A stretch of DNA of 64,000 nt from Callipepla californica brunnescens (GCA_023055505.1 JALIRH010000013.1:8928001-8992000); one strand, 5' to 3'; shown: positions 50,754-62,755, numbered from the stretch's first letter. Notes: a model not told the origin generated them from the letters alone. Program-made: numbers and translations.

Positions 50754-51863
50754 TCAAGAGTTTACTTAGATTATGCATTTATTCTCTGTGCTACTGGATT
50801 AATTTTGGTGGATTAACATAATAGAAATACGTGTATACGTGAAATGCATGAAGAAAATGACAGGTAGATATGTGGAAAGTACATCTTGAGGTTTTAACAG
50901 CGGGTGGTTCACATCATCTAAAACTGTTAATGAACCTCCATGAGGAAAGGATGTCATTTCAAAAACAAACCCGCAGTTCTGCATGGAGAAGATTCTGAAA
51001 CTGCTCCAAGCCTTCTATGTGAAGGGCTTGAAAAGACATTTGGTTCTTTGCCTGAGAGGTATTTTGATCCAATTGGGAATTAGTCTATATTATTGATGTA
51101 TATGAGGAAAGGAAAGATAATTTTGGAGGGTGAATGCTCATGGTGAGCTATTTAATGACTTCAGTTAGATTCAGTCAACCTTTATAAATGTTAACAGATC
51201 CATTTTCTCCTCCTTATACTTTTACATATCCATTTACACCAGTTATGGTCAGTAAAGGTAAAACATGCTGCATGCTGCTCGTATGTAAAATACTTGTGGC
51301 TTCCTTGTCTTCATGTATTTGTAAAAGAAACACTTCTTTACTAGACTCTGAACTGTGTTTATTTCCATGCTATATTTTCCTATTTACAAGCATTTTTGTC
51401 TGTGATATTTTTTTTATTTGGATACGTTTGTATTTTCCAGAACAACTGCAATGCAGTTTATTTAAATGCACTGAAAAGCATGTTTGGTGGCATAATTACA
51501 AGCAAAACAGTGCAATTGCAAGATATATTTCACTTAATTGGAATACTGGCAGTAGTCCTATGGTGAAATATAACTGAGGTGCTCCGATGGTGGAAATGTG
51601 TCATTATATGCAATGATTTTTTTTCTCAATAACTCTAAATACAGCAGTTCTCAAACAGCTAGAGAATAATCACCTACAGCATTAGTCTCTGGGTGCTATA
51701 AAAACACATTTCCTACTAAGTCTTATTATTCAGGACACTTAATTGGAACATCATATTTCTGTCTGATATGACTACCTAACATTATTAAAAAGTAATACAC
51801 AACTTATTGAAACAGGAAGATTATTATGCAGTATTTCTGACCTGCTGTATACTTCTAGTGCAC

Positions 51864-51878
51864 TTTTTTTTTTTTTTT
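51864..51878. repeat. T tract
   Basis: A run of 15 T residues. Confidence 0.9.
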
Positions 51879-52033
51879 AACATTTTCTGTGAATATCAGT
51901 GTTGGTTTTTTAGGGGGTTTTTTGAATTAAGTTAAAATATTCCTGTAGGCCTTTAAGTTATGCTTCTATGATAAAGCAGCTTTTAAAATAACAGGACACA
52001 AAGCTGTCCTTTTGCACAGAACAAAAGCCTTGG

Positions 52034-52073
52034 ATTAGGTATGTGTTGTGTATATTAGGTATGTGTTGTGTAT
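52034..52073. repeat. 20-bp perfect tandem duplication
   Basis: The unit ATTAGGTATGTGTTGTGTAT occurs twice head to tail with no mismatch, indicating a recent duplication. Confidence 0.95.
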
Positions 52074-54407
52074 TTTGGTTTTGCAGCAGCTTTTATTATG
52101 TTTTCCAAAAACGTGAGATCTGTTTGATAAATGAGATTTTAAGTGAAATGAAGAAATATTAGATAACTTGACTTTAAACTTGTCTGCTTTAAATAATGTC
52201 AAGCCATCTGCAGTAGGCTCCTAGTCTCAGTAGGAAAAAAAAACAACTGTTCTGAAACTTTTCCTTAAATAGGATTTGTTTGCAAAACATTGGGCATTGA
52301 AATGTATTTGCCATAGTTATTCATACAATCCACACTGTTATGGGCACAAACTGTTTATAATTTCAGCTATTAGAGATACCGTTGTAGTAAAAATCACTGG
52401 GTTTCTACTAGTTCTATTTGTCTTCTCACTAGGGAAGAAAAGCTTGAGCGTTTTTGACAGTTTTCCTTGTGCTACAGACAACCATGCTATATGATCTCCT
52501 TCATGTGCCAGTTAAGTACTCCCTTGCTAAGAAAAGTCTGTTCAAATACCTTTTCCCTGACAATTAGAATTTTCCTGATTAATAGAAAGGATTTATAAGG
52601 GACTACTTTAGAAAAGGCTTCGAGGCTCATGAATCTCATCCTGATTACAAGCTTATATTCTTGGTTGTTGAGTTATTCAGAACAGTACTCCTCAAGGCCA
52701 GCATAAATTTAGGAATTGAAGGGACTTGCATCCCTTTCCAGTGTTTTAGTAAGCCAGCTTTAGGAGAGCTAGAACTCTTAGAGACAAAGAGGCAGAAAAT
52801 ACTGTGAAGTTCTTACAGTGCATTATCAGGAATACACAAGTGATTTCCTGGATAAAGAGTGCCAATTATATGGTCTGAAGCCTCCTCACTGAAGAATAAT
52901 GATTCTTCCAAAGCACACAAAATTGCAATTATCATTAACAATGAATGTGACAAAACATTTTGTAACTGATCATACAGGGCTGACTCTTGAGGTCTTCAAC
53001 AAGTTCCTACTTAAATTTGTCTTCACAGGTCGTTCCCAATTTTTGCCTTGGTGGTCTGTGCAACCATCTGCTTTCCTGATCAATATTCTGACCTGCTTTG
53101 CCTCTCCTCTGTCCATTGCTGTACCTACTGGGTATGTCACCTTTAATTAGCTCCTGAACTCTTCAGGGGTGGTGGTGCTGTATTAGACTTTATATGTCAT
53201 TTCCAGCATCACTCAACAGGGGTTGGATGTAAAGCAGAGAAGTCTATATTTTCACTCTGTGAAATGATGAGGCAGAATTTGACCATGAAATATTTATACT
53301 TATATAAAAAGGAACAGCAAATGCTTAGCAAAGTGTAGCCATTCTATCTGATGTGTATGAAGCTGCAAGCTGTACAGTCTACAAGGGAGAGCTTGAAACA
53401 CAAGGCAGCTGATTTGTGAATTTCAAACATTGTAGTAGTTCCAAATTTATGTTCACTTTTGCTCCTTTTAGCAGAAAATAATTGTTCCCATGAAACAATG
53501 AATTGCAGTTGCTGTCAGATTGCCTTTAGCTAGCCTTATCTGTGTGGGTTCTAATGGTAGCTTAGCTTGTGCTAACATAGCTGATAATGACTGATATATC
53601 TCAGGTGGTACTCGCAGGAACAGTTCTGCCCACTGAATTTGTTCTCATGGGGTGGGGACAACTGCTTCTTCCATAGGCACAGCAGACAGTATGTTGACAG
53701 AGCTCCACCTCAGTGCTCTGCTGCTTTGTTTCCTTTTCAAGGTGCTGATAGTTAAGAATTAAATATTTTCTATTAGATATTTTGAGTTAGAGGTATTTTC
53801 TTAGGTGTTTATCAAACACGGCATATTTCACTTGATCACCACGGTTGAATGTGCTTCCCTTACTTGCAAGGAATTTAATCAAGCTGCAAGTGCTCATTCT
53901 TCTGCTGTTTCAAAATTTGTCAGCAACAATTCAGAGATCTTACAGCATAAATGGGAAAACTGGCGGTTCCAGGACTAAGAGAAGAGCAAGTATAATTTAG
54001 CTTGCAGATTCCATGAAAATGGAATATATATAGGAAATAGCTAAGTAGGCAGTGGGTTATACTGTATAATGCTGGGTGAAATTCTACCATAAATATCCCA
54101 CATGCTTCATGATGCCTGCAGTTCTGCGTGACAATAGCTACATCTAAATGTTTAAAATTTGGTATTAACTGGAAAAAGCAGTCTTCAAATTGGAAACATT
54201 TGTAAGCACACTGAATGCAGTGGTTGCATTTTACAAGAAGGAATGTTTTGCAGTGCAAAATTTGAGATGTAAGCACGGCAATTTCTACACTAATGACTAT
54301 GTGAGCTTTTTAAGGTCATATTAGTACCTCCTGTTATAAAGTTTATATTCAAATCTGATCTGTATTTTTCTTCTGGAGCCCTAATATAAGTAGGCAGTGT
54401 TAAATTG

Positions 54408-54454
54408 TTTTTCTTTCTTTTCTTTTTTTTTCTTTCTTTTTTTTTTTTTTCCCT
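54408..54454 (+). repeat. 47-nt homopyrimidine tract
   Basis: Forty-seven consecutive pyrimidines, mostly T with CTTT units, are followed by AATAG. On the plus strand this is an extreme polypyrimidine tract ahead of a potential 3' splice site. Confidence 0.9.
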
Positions 54455-54459
54455 AATAG

Positions 54460-54486
54460 GCCATCATCTAAGTCCATTAATAGCAT
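54460..54486 (+). CDS. Candidate 27-nt microexon
   Basis: A 47-nt pyrimidine tract and the acceptor TAATAG (AG at 54458-54459) are followed by 27 bases and then the donor GTAAGG at 54487. The length is a multiple of three and two of the three frames are open; one reads PSSKSINS plus a split codon, the other HHLSPLIA. A GCATG word, the RBFOX motif, spans the exon/donor junction (54483-54487) and another lies about 200 bases downstream. Short in-frame exons with these features are typical of neuronal microexons. Orientation agrees with the strand composition of the right part. No host gene was identified and a chance pairing of splice sites remains quite possible. Confidence 0.25.
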
Positions 54487-54983
54487 GTAAGGAACAATCA
54501 GTATAGTTGTATGGGTCATGACTTTATGAAATACATTTAAATTCTGATTATTCAAATTAGTTATATCTTAAAGAGATACTTGAATTATGATGTAGTTAGC
54601 AAATTAAATTGGATGAAAGTTCAGGGATAAGCTAAAGTTATGTAATGCCTTAAATTACATGAAAATATATTAATTAATTCACTTCGCATGTGTAAAGCCT
54701 TTAGGTGAAAAACTTTTATTCAAATAATTTTATGGAACTATTAATGCTGTGAGATGCGGAACACATTTAATTCACTAGTGCAAAGAACTATAACAATTTA
54801 TAACGGAGTTATAATAATGGGTATATTGCACCAATGAAAAGAATGAAAGTCCATCTCCTTTACAATAGTTCAACAGGGATTTGGTAGTATATTATAACAA
54901 CACATGGTTACTCACGAGAAGGAGGTTCTACTTACTTTTGCTGTTATATAATGAATATTTGCTTTTTTCTGTTTAGATTCTAC

Positions 54984-55009
54984 AAACCTGATCTTAGTTG
55001 ATCAGGTTT
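54984..55009. repeat. Perfect inverted repeat, 10-bp arms
   Basis: AAACCTGATC and GATCAGGTTT flank a six-base loop. No terminator or transposon role is apparent in a vertebrate context. Confidence 0.95.
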
Positions 55010-55909
55010 TAGTAAACCAAATAGGCCACAGCTATGGGTAGATCATGGATCAGGTAAATATCCAATGAAAATGTAATTGGAGTGGAAAAGAGTGAACTCA
55101 TTCTCATGGAAATTGGGAGCAGGTCAGAGAAAGAACTGTCCTGAATAACATATAATAGGTAAATGTAGGAGCCAGTTAATATCTTCCTTAGCCTGAGAAA
55201 TTCACATTGAAGCTTGAAAGCCTCAACCTGAACTGGTTGTGTTCACAGCTGCCTGACAGTTGTGCTGTGTGACTTTGGCTGTCTGCACTGCTAGGCTTCC
55301 TGGGCAGCAGGAGCTCCAGATGCCTCCTGACAGGGAGAGGGGTGGGAAGTGCTTTTCTGCATTCCTTGGATGGAAATCTCTTGCCAAATGAGAGTATATA
55401 GTCTGGGAAGAAGAAAAAGGGAAATATGAAAAATTTTCAGCCTTTCCTAGAACACCTCCTGCTAGGTGTCAAAAGCAGGTACCTAAATTCTCTTGTTTCC
55501 ACTGGCACAGCACCCACTGTGCATGCTATATTTTATATAACTGTCTGAAGGCTTCACCTTTTTGAAGTCTATAAATATTTTGATTTGTCTATACAGCAAA
55601 AAAGGTGAGAGATAATTCAGAGGGACCAGTGAGAAGGTGATCAGAGAACTGAAAACTATGTTGGGAGATGCAGGAGTGCTCCTTTTGCTTGGCAAAGAGA
55701 TATGACTTGTAATGGAAGGTCAGCCGTCTCCCCTGCTTCCCTCCTTCAGTAAATCCACTCTCATTTTGCCATTTTGCATCTCTTTTATTCCTATAGTGGC
55801 CACATTCTTTCCAAACAGCACTGCAGCTCTCTTTAGGAGTGCTGTTCATTTCATTTGCGTTCCTTTTTGTTGCCCATCTGGGTTCTACAACTCATTTTGG
55901 CTTAACTCC

Positions 55910-55950
55910 TTTTTTTTTTTTTTTCCTTCTTCCTTATGTTGCTGCTTCTG
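55910..55950 (+). repeat. T tract extending into a pyrimidine-rich stretch
   Basis: Fifteen T residues lead into a C/T-rich stretch that ends in TTCTGTCTAG. As a splice acceptor it would be strong, but no good donor follows within a normal exon distance. A 10-bp palindrome, TGGCATGCCA, begins straight after the TAG. Confidence 0.8.
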
Positions 55951-57654
55951 TCTAGTGGCATGCCACTTTTAGTCCACAGGAATACATCTCTTGCCCCTTG
56001 TATACTCCCTCCCAGGCCTGCAATTAGATGCTGAATGGTACTATAGTATATTTAAGCAGATGTTCAACTTGAATACGACTTCTGTTAAAAATGTTTATAG
56101 TTTAAGCACATGCTTTTCACAATTCAGGGTGTCTATTACCTTTATTACTTTTCTGAAAGGAAGGCCAAAATCCTGTATAGGCAGGTTGATAAAAGTCATT
56201 AAATCTTCATTGATTATTGAGAATTCATTTAAGACATCTATGTAATTAGGTGCTTTCCAAAATAGAAATCATTACCCTGAATTTAAGTTCTTTTCAGCAA
56301 GAAATGTTTTGGCTTTTCTAAGCCTGCTAGCATACTTCTAATCTGAAGTACGTTAACTGGGGAAGACACGCTGGTTTTCACATGTAATTAGGAGGGGGGT
56401 TTATAGTTATTCAATTTTTTTTCCCATTTGGCAGGAGCCTATTTATCATTCTCATTTTGTAGCCAAGATGTTCCTGCTGAATGTACACAAATGTAAGCTA
56501 TGCTTACACAAAGCTGTCAGCTGAGCTTTAGTTATAATGCTTTACTATTGGATGCAGTTCCCAAACTGCTCCTGTTAAAGTGTGTGCATACACTTCTTTC
56601 ATCATTGAAGGATACAGATAACATATGAGAAAAAGGGATCAGAACTATAAAACTAGCATTTAAAAACATGATTTTTAAAGTAGGTTTATTAAACATAGTA
56701 TTTAGTGTTCAAGGTTTTTATTTTATTTTACAGGCACTGCATGTGGATAACTAATATTACCCTCAAATCCTTCTAGTTTTTGAATTCACTGCTTTAATTT
56801 ACTCAAAACATGTTTCTGGTTGGCAAAAGAAATTATAAGTTGGTACTGCTGTGATAGAATTCACAAAAATAAGTTGCAGAGTCCCTTCAAAATATTTCAT
56901 GCTTGGTTTGCTTTGAAAAGCTTGCTTGTCTGAGAACAACAACTGAAAAATGGTATTGTACAGGAAAGAAGTTATTAATGCCAAACATTTTTGAAGTTAT
57001 TTTTGAATAGATTGATTCATATTCAGATTAGCTTCCTGCCAGATGGAGGGAATTTACTGTAAATCAGTGTTTGGCAGGAGAGAAATCATAAATGAACAAC
57101 ATCTGCTTATTTACAGAGGGTGTTCCATTCTTCCTCTGTATTAGTTGGACAAGTATTAGTTATCCAAAGAAAGTTTTATAGCCAGGAAGTTGTGGAATCT
57201 GAAAGCTTACAAAGACAAGATGTTATTTGTGTTTACAAAGAGGATGACAGCAGGCCATGTTTATGTAATATAAGCAGTATATTTGCATAATACAGCCATT
57301 GATGTTCAGCACATTTGTATCTGTGTAGGCTCGGCAGTGGGTCTTGGTGAAAAGATGTGCCGTTGTCTGAATGTATTTTAGGCTTGCAAGCTTACCTATG
57401 TAGGTGAACTCAAAGTCAAACATTCTGTATCTGCAAGGAAAGAAGGATCATGCAATACTCTAACATCTTACTTTTGACTGATAAAAGTCAAACCTGATAT
57501 GAATTCATGCATTGCTTTTTAAATGAGATATTGGAATGCTTGGATATTAGATCAAAGTATTTGGCTGTTGTGTACTTTACCTTGAAGCATATGCCTGCTT
57601 TTAATGAGTGGTTTGTTCATACTATTGAGTCTTCCAGCTTGGATGTAGTATGAA

Positions 57655-57705
57655 ATATCACAAACTGGGAAAGACCTACAAGAATCTTGCCCAACTACGA
57701 CTTCA
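57655..57705 (-). mobile_element. Possible CR1 3' relic
   Basis: On the plus strand, CACAAACTGGGAAAGACCTA and CAAGAATCTTGCCCAAC resemble the inverted CR1 3' UTR. Only about 50 bases are left and divergence is high. Confidence 0.4.
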
Positions 57706-59827
57706 TATTAAAAGAGAAAGCTCAGGTTTTAAGTGCCAATGGTGCCTAAAGTATCATTTCAAAACTGTTGAAATTAAAGTTTAGATGACTAATGCAGAAG
57801 GTAAGAACATGCTTCATGTATGCACAACAATCTCAACAGTCTATTGGTAATCATAATCCAAGATCACCTGCAGTAGGAAGTTATAGGAATGAGAGCACAG
57901 TCATGATATTTCACATACCTAACCAGCATCATCAGTGCTGTGCTTTTCTAATAAAACGTCTCTATGTAAGTAGTGCTACAAATTTATTCCGTCCTATGGA
58001 GATAAGAGATAAAATATACTTACAATGTTGGTAAATTTTACTAAAATATAGGGTTTTAAAATCAATAGCTAACTGTTGGGTGGACTTTTTCCACAAATGT
58101 TTGTAATTTGGTGTAAGGATCCAGTGTGCATCCTTTGTTTCAGAGTGAACATTAGGAAACCACTGTTGATATGGTATATTGAGTCTAATCCTCAGAGCAC
58201 AGAGAGTCCCATGGTTTATATGCAATGTCTTTTATTTTGCCAATTAATGTAGGTGGATAAAATTGGGATTTTTTTTTCCTTTAATCTTTCCTTCAAGAGC
58301 AAAAGTGTATTAATAATTTAATTAGCTTAGCAGATGGTACCTGAAAATCCTACTCACCCAAAGATAAGTTGGCTTCTGGAGTCTTTTCTATGTTCACAAC
58401 TCCTATTATCTATATTATCTAGGAAACCTTGGAGAAATCCTACTCCTCCTAAGAGAGAACTTCCTGTTTTCTTCTTTCCTCTTGGATTTTTGTCTTCAGT
58501 TTCTTAAAAGATATTTAGAATATTTATAGGGAAGGTGAGCATCTCTTATTTTCTGTGATTTATGCAGATGTTCAGAAGGATGAATTGCTCCCTTCTTTAG
58601 CTTATTTGTTATATGTATTAGTTGTTCTAAAATTAAATCAAATTCACAGGTTTGCACTTAAGATATTTCTTTCTGTTTATGAGGACAAAAAGAGGGATTG
58701 GAAGGGACTTCTGCTGAGGTTGATTCCATATACAGTGCTGTGAAACTTAAATATCTCATTTTAAAGGAAATATTGTGTGTGAACTGCTCAGTAGTTTGAC
58801 AACTTCAACAGAGTGAGATTGATATAGTGTTAATATCTATGGCAGAATTAAACTTAGAATCAACACATGGTCTTTCCTCTTTGGGAGATGTACCCAACTA
58901 GGAACAGAAGAACATCAGATATTTTACTGGGAGATATTCCTTCTTCCTATTTTTTGTTTGCTTGTTTGTTTATGTATTTCCTGTTGAAGGGGATTAACAG
59001 TAGGACTTTTCCAGCCTTGGTCAAAGTGAGAATCTTAATGATAGCCAGAAATGGCCGGTGAAAGAGGCACAAAGTACTAGTCCTTAAAATATGCTTCCTC
59101 ATTTCTGAATATATATGCATTGTGCTTTTCTTTCATGCTTTCCAGATATTAATCAAAATCTGCTAATATCACTTGAGAATGGCACTGTAAGGGAAATACG
59201 TATTTTAAAATAATATCTGTGGTATATTAGCAGTGTTATGTGAGGGGAAAAAAAAAGTAGTTTTATATAATGATTATTTTGGAGACTGAACTTGGAGTGT
59301 AAGTGAATTAAAATGAAAAGATTAAGTTGTGAATTAAATATTTAACTTCTGTTGAAACAAAGCTTCTTTGAAAGTGGCATTGCACGCTAATCATCCACCA
59401 TAAAGTTCAGCGGATTTAAACAGGTAAAACATGGTTTCATTAACACACCATGACTATCCAAACTGAAGCACAAAAAGGAAGTGATAAAGAGAAAAAAATG
59501 AACCGACCTGCTTTGTTTTTAAAACAAATCATCTTAGAGGACACGTGCTCTTAGTCTCTAAATACATGCCTGCTTTGTTTGAGCTGAATAGGGAGCACAG
59601 TGTTGGGACAATCATGCTGCCTGAAGTAGAACAGTGTGCAGTTTTTCTTTATTGATTTAAGGACCAGTCTTGCTAACAGGACACATACAAGCCTCTCTTT
59701 GGTAAAATTGTTTCCTTTCAGAGAATGTAAGTGAAACTATTTCAAATATGTTTGTTTTAAAGATGTGAAAGAGCAAAACAACCCTTTTTGGTTGTGTGTC
59801 ACATCTTCATCTCAAAAGATATCAGTA

Positions 59828-59861
59828 ACATTCATATTTTGATGACATTCATATTTTGATG
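59828..59861. repeat. 17-bp perfect tandem duplication
   Basis: The unit ACATTCATATTTTGATG occurs twice in direct tandem with no mismatch. Confidence 0.95.
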
Positions 59862-60689
59862 ACGGAGTACAGGTAAGGTCAGGTGACATCTTGAGGGTAC
59901 CCACTATATCCAAAAAGAAAAAACAAGAGCAGACCGTGTCTCTTGGACTTCCTGTGGTGTTTTTATTTCCTCTGGGGCCAACTGTCTTTGTGTTACTAAG
60001 CCAGGTACTAAATTCCACTGTATTCCTTTGTTTACAAAAGGGTGTTGAAACATTACTTGCACTTCAATATTACTGGCAGTTGTTTTCATTCTTCTAAGGA
60101 CCTGAGAGAACCCCAGGGACTATTACCCAGCATTCAGTGTAATGAAATCCCTAGATGTATTTACAGTTTCTTAGCATACACTTTTGATCAAAAAAGAGAA
60201 GCCAAGGATCCTCCAAGTGATAAGAATAATTGTATTTCAAATCATTTGCTCTTGCTGAAGAGCAAGACACTCTGGGCTGGGCTGTATTTAATACACTTTC
60301 AGGGAGTGTAAAGCAAACCTCTGGCCTTGAATATCTTAGTGATTGTATGCAATGCAATTAAAAATTAGCTTGTATAAATAATAAAATGCAGTAACTGGAT
60401 AAAATGTAATTTGCTGCTTGAAAAAATTTTAATAATTGATTTCAAGTTTCTAGTGGCATAAAATGTTGATTACTTTTTACAGATACACATTCTTTTCCAG
60501 TTCACGTTTAAGAAATGTATGAGGGCTGTTCTGAAAGTAATGCCTCCTATTTTATTATGTTGGCTCACAGCATCAGAGGCAGATGTTGATGCTGTGACTT
60601 TAGAGATTGAACCTTCCTACCAGTATTCCATTACATTCTGTTGCTGTGTGACAGATGGCAGCGGAGGAGTGGTCTGACAGAATGGTATC

Positions 60690-60811
60690 TGATATGGAAG
60701 TGTCTACGAAGTGAAAGGGTGGAATTTAATTCCTTCATGCAGAAAAAAATGGCACCCACTGACATTCATCAACATGTTCTGGGCTTTTATGGAGGCCAGA
60801 CACTGCATGTG
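60690..60811 (+). pseudogene. Mariner transposase N-terminal fragment
   Basis: One frame encodes a helix-turn-helix-like segment typical of the mariner amino terminus, with FMQKKMAPTDIH, then HVLGFYGGQTLHV. The AP-x-DIH and Y-G-x-QT elements are what one expects of the first DNA-binding helices. The frame then runs into unrelated sequence. The DD(E/D) catalytic residues are absent, so no active transposase can be made from this copy. Confidence 0.75.
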
Positions 60812-61326
60812 TTTTTCTCTCCAGTTTTTATAGGAGGGAGAGGAGGTTCTTTAGATAGATGTATACCTGACAGCAAGGTAAAGACACTATGGGTCATATG
60901 CTAGCCTGACCAGTTTATTAGAAATCCTTACTGATAACAGTACAAACTCACTTGTAAGTCCAAAGTGGTTGACTCAGATCTTTTGGAGTGACAGCTTCTG
61001 GCTCTTGGATCTCTGCAGGAACTCTTTTGTACCTATCTTTTGGGATCTTGTCAGAAGATAATAGGGAGCAGGGAGGTGCCCACTTGTATCTCGCTTTCAC
61101 AGAATAAAATATCATCCCCCAGTCTCCTGTACCAAGCTGGAGTTATTGGTCACAGGCCAGATCCTCTGCCAGTAAACACTCCTGGTCTTTCAGTGTAAAA
61201 CTGTTCATAAAGTGATGCTGATTGCCACACTGTGACCCATCATTTGCCTCCTAGATAAGTTAGAGCCTTATCACCAAAAATGCCTCTGAAAGGGAGCTTT
61301 GAGCTGAAGAATGAAGAAGGGTTCAG
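60812..61326. mobile_element. Unidentified insertion inside the mariner
   Basis: About 515 bases separate the two mariner halves and have no match in the other mariner copy. I do not recognise a CR1 end, a TIR pair or a coding domain. An AATAAA word lies near 61,106. A solo LTR of an endogenous retrovirus is one possibility because of the size, the AATAAA and approximate TGT...ACA borders, but no target duplication could be made out. Confidence 0.4.
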
Positions 61327-61565
61327 ACATTGTGAGGACAGGGAGATAGTGAAGACAGTGGGTCACCTCTGCTGGTGCAGATCTTTATGAGAGTGACACG
61401 CCAGCTCTTGTCTGTCACTGGTGAATATGTGCAGCTAATGGTGGTGGTGATGCTGAAAGAGTTTTATAACTGAGAGTTCATTTAAAATCTTGCAATTGTG
61501 CTCTTTGTATTGGTTGTAGTTTCCATGGAAATAAGTAGGAAGTATTACATCTGGAGAGACTGATA

Positions 61566-62464
61566 TAAGATACATACCGTATTTGGTCACTCATCTTCCT
61601 GCAGTAAAATGCTGGGACATGTTAGCAGTTTAAAATCTTCAGATCATTCATTGTGAGTATCAGCATATCATAAGTATTTATGAATATATACAATAAATAC
61701 ATACAAATGCTTTCTAACCAGTTACTTCTTCCTGATCTTGCATACTCAGGTCAAATTAAAAAAATATTTGAGTTACTCATTATCACATAACATATTTAAA
61801 CTGAGAATCAAATCAATTGAAATACTTTGTTATTACTGCCACTTCATCAGCATTACTTTGGCATTCCACCACCCCAGAGTATACAATTATTTAGTAATAT
61901 CAGTTCTTTAAATAACAAGAGTGTGGTAAATAGTATAAAATTTCTCATAATATTCATATGTATATTTTTGGGAACTTACATTTTTGTGTTGCTTCCTGAA
62001 TTCTTTTGAAGTAGCTGGGATTTGTCAGAATAAATGCTCACTTATGGAAAACTGATTAGTAAATGCTTCCTATGAATAATCTGTACAGGAATCCACTAAT
62101 AAGACATGTTAGCCTATCTATAGGGCAGGTGTCTTGCTTAGGAAAGTTGATGTTTAATTTGGAGAGGAAGAGACTTTTCTTAATTAGCTTCGCATGATCA
62201 CATAACACTTGGGTGCCAAACAAAATGATTCAGCAGTCCCAATGCCATGTGTGCCACTTCAGCATGGGTTCATTTCTCTCCATTGCTCTTTTTGGTATGT
62301 CCCTAGTAGTAATAGCAGAGAGACTTGAGCAAGAGGAGAACACATCCAACCACAAGTATCAAAACCATGGTATAACAAAACTTATAATTTGTCTTAGCTT
62401 CTTCACCCTGGAGGAGCTGAGTGAAGCTTTCATGGCAGCTACAGCTCCTCTTAAGGAGCCAAGG
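61566..62464. other. Unique AT-rich non-coding DNA
   Basis: About 900 bases between the mariner and the CR1 copy, with no recognisable feature. An older 5' part of the CR1 could extend left to about 62,400. Confidence 0.5.
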
Positions 62465-62755
62465 GCAATGCTGAGCTCTGCTCTCTGTGACAGTGACTGG
62501 GCCTGAGGGAATGGCATGGAGCTGTGTCAGGGGAGGGTTAGGGGGCAGGGAATGGGTCTGCACTGGAGTGCAATGGGTGTGGAACAGGCTGCCCAAGGCA
62601 GTGGGCTCAGCATCACCGCAGGAATTCAAGGAGGAACATTTGGACAATGTTCTTAGAACAGTGGGTTTGGATTTTGGGTGATCTTATGCAGTGCCAAGAG
62701 TTGATCCTTGTGGGTCCCTTCCTGCTCAGGATATCCTACGAGTCTACAAAAGCTG
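62465..62755 (+). mobile_element. CR1 LINE 3' end (CR1-C/D-like)
   Basis: Sense-strand CR1 with GACAGTGACTGGGCCTGAGG, GAATGGCATGGAGCTGTGTC, AGGGGAGGGTTAGG, GTGGAACAGGCTGCCCAAGG, GAATTCAAGGAGGAACATTT, TTTTGGGTGATCTTATGCAG and TTGATCCTTGTGGGTCCCTT, ending in a decayed ATATCCTACGAGTCTAC octamer region. The '...TTTTGGGTG..., then GATCCTTGTGGGTCCC' ending is characteristic of one group of chicken CR1 subfamilies. There is a short internal deletion around 62,545. No open frame survives. Confidence 0.94.

Larger units (their letters stand above)
50754..60517. other. Unique AT-rich DNA with a possible microexon
   Basis: 9.8 kb with no conventional gene. It holds a possible 27-nt microexon at 54460-54486, tandem duplications at 52034-52073 and 59828-59861, a 10-bp-arm hairpin at 54984-55009, T and pyrimidine tracts, and a weak CR1 relic near 57.68 kb. 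The AT-rich stretch at about 54,460-54,850 resembles vertebrate conserved non-coding DNA, but only alignment could show this. Confidence 0.5.
60518..61565 (+). mobile_element. Mariner (Galluhop-like) with nested insertion, about 1,048 bp
   Basis: The left end reads TATGAGGGCTGTTCTGAAAG, then TAATGCCTCC and TTTTATTATGT. The right end carries GTTGTAGTTTCCATGGAAAT and a decayed terminal repeat closing with GATA. TA lies at both borders, as expected for Tc1/mariner target duplication. The two mariner parts (60518-60811 and about 61327-61565) correspond to contiguous sequence of the 27.2-kb copy. The roughly 515 bases between them have no counterpart there, so the copy appears to have been split by a later insertion. 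The transposase region is truncated, so this is a dead copy. Confidence 0.9.

Noticed and set aside
51188..51577. 129-codon plus-strand open frame
   Set aside because: Composition reflects T-rich DNA (many F, L, C, I). I see no domain and no splice or start context.
53920..54276. 118-codon minus-strand open frame
   Set aside because: It is rich in C, H and F without a motif spacing that fits zinc fingers, and shows no other coding evidence.
58685..58740. GGATTGGAAGGGACTTCTGC resembling an inverted CR1 3' end
   Set aside because: Only about 20 bases fit and the following sequence does not continue the CR1 pattern.
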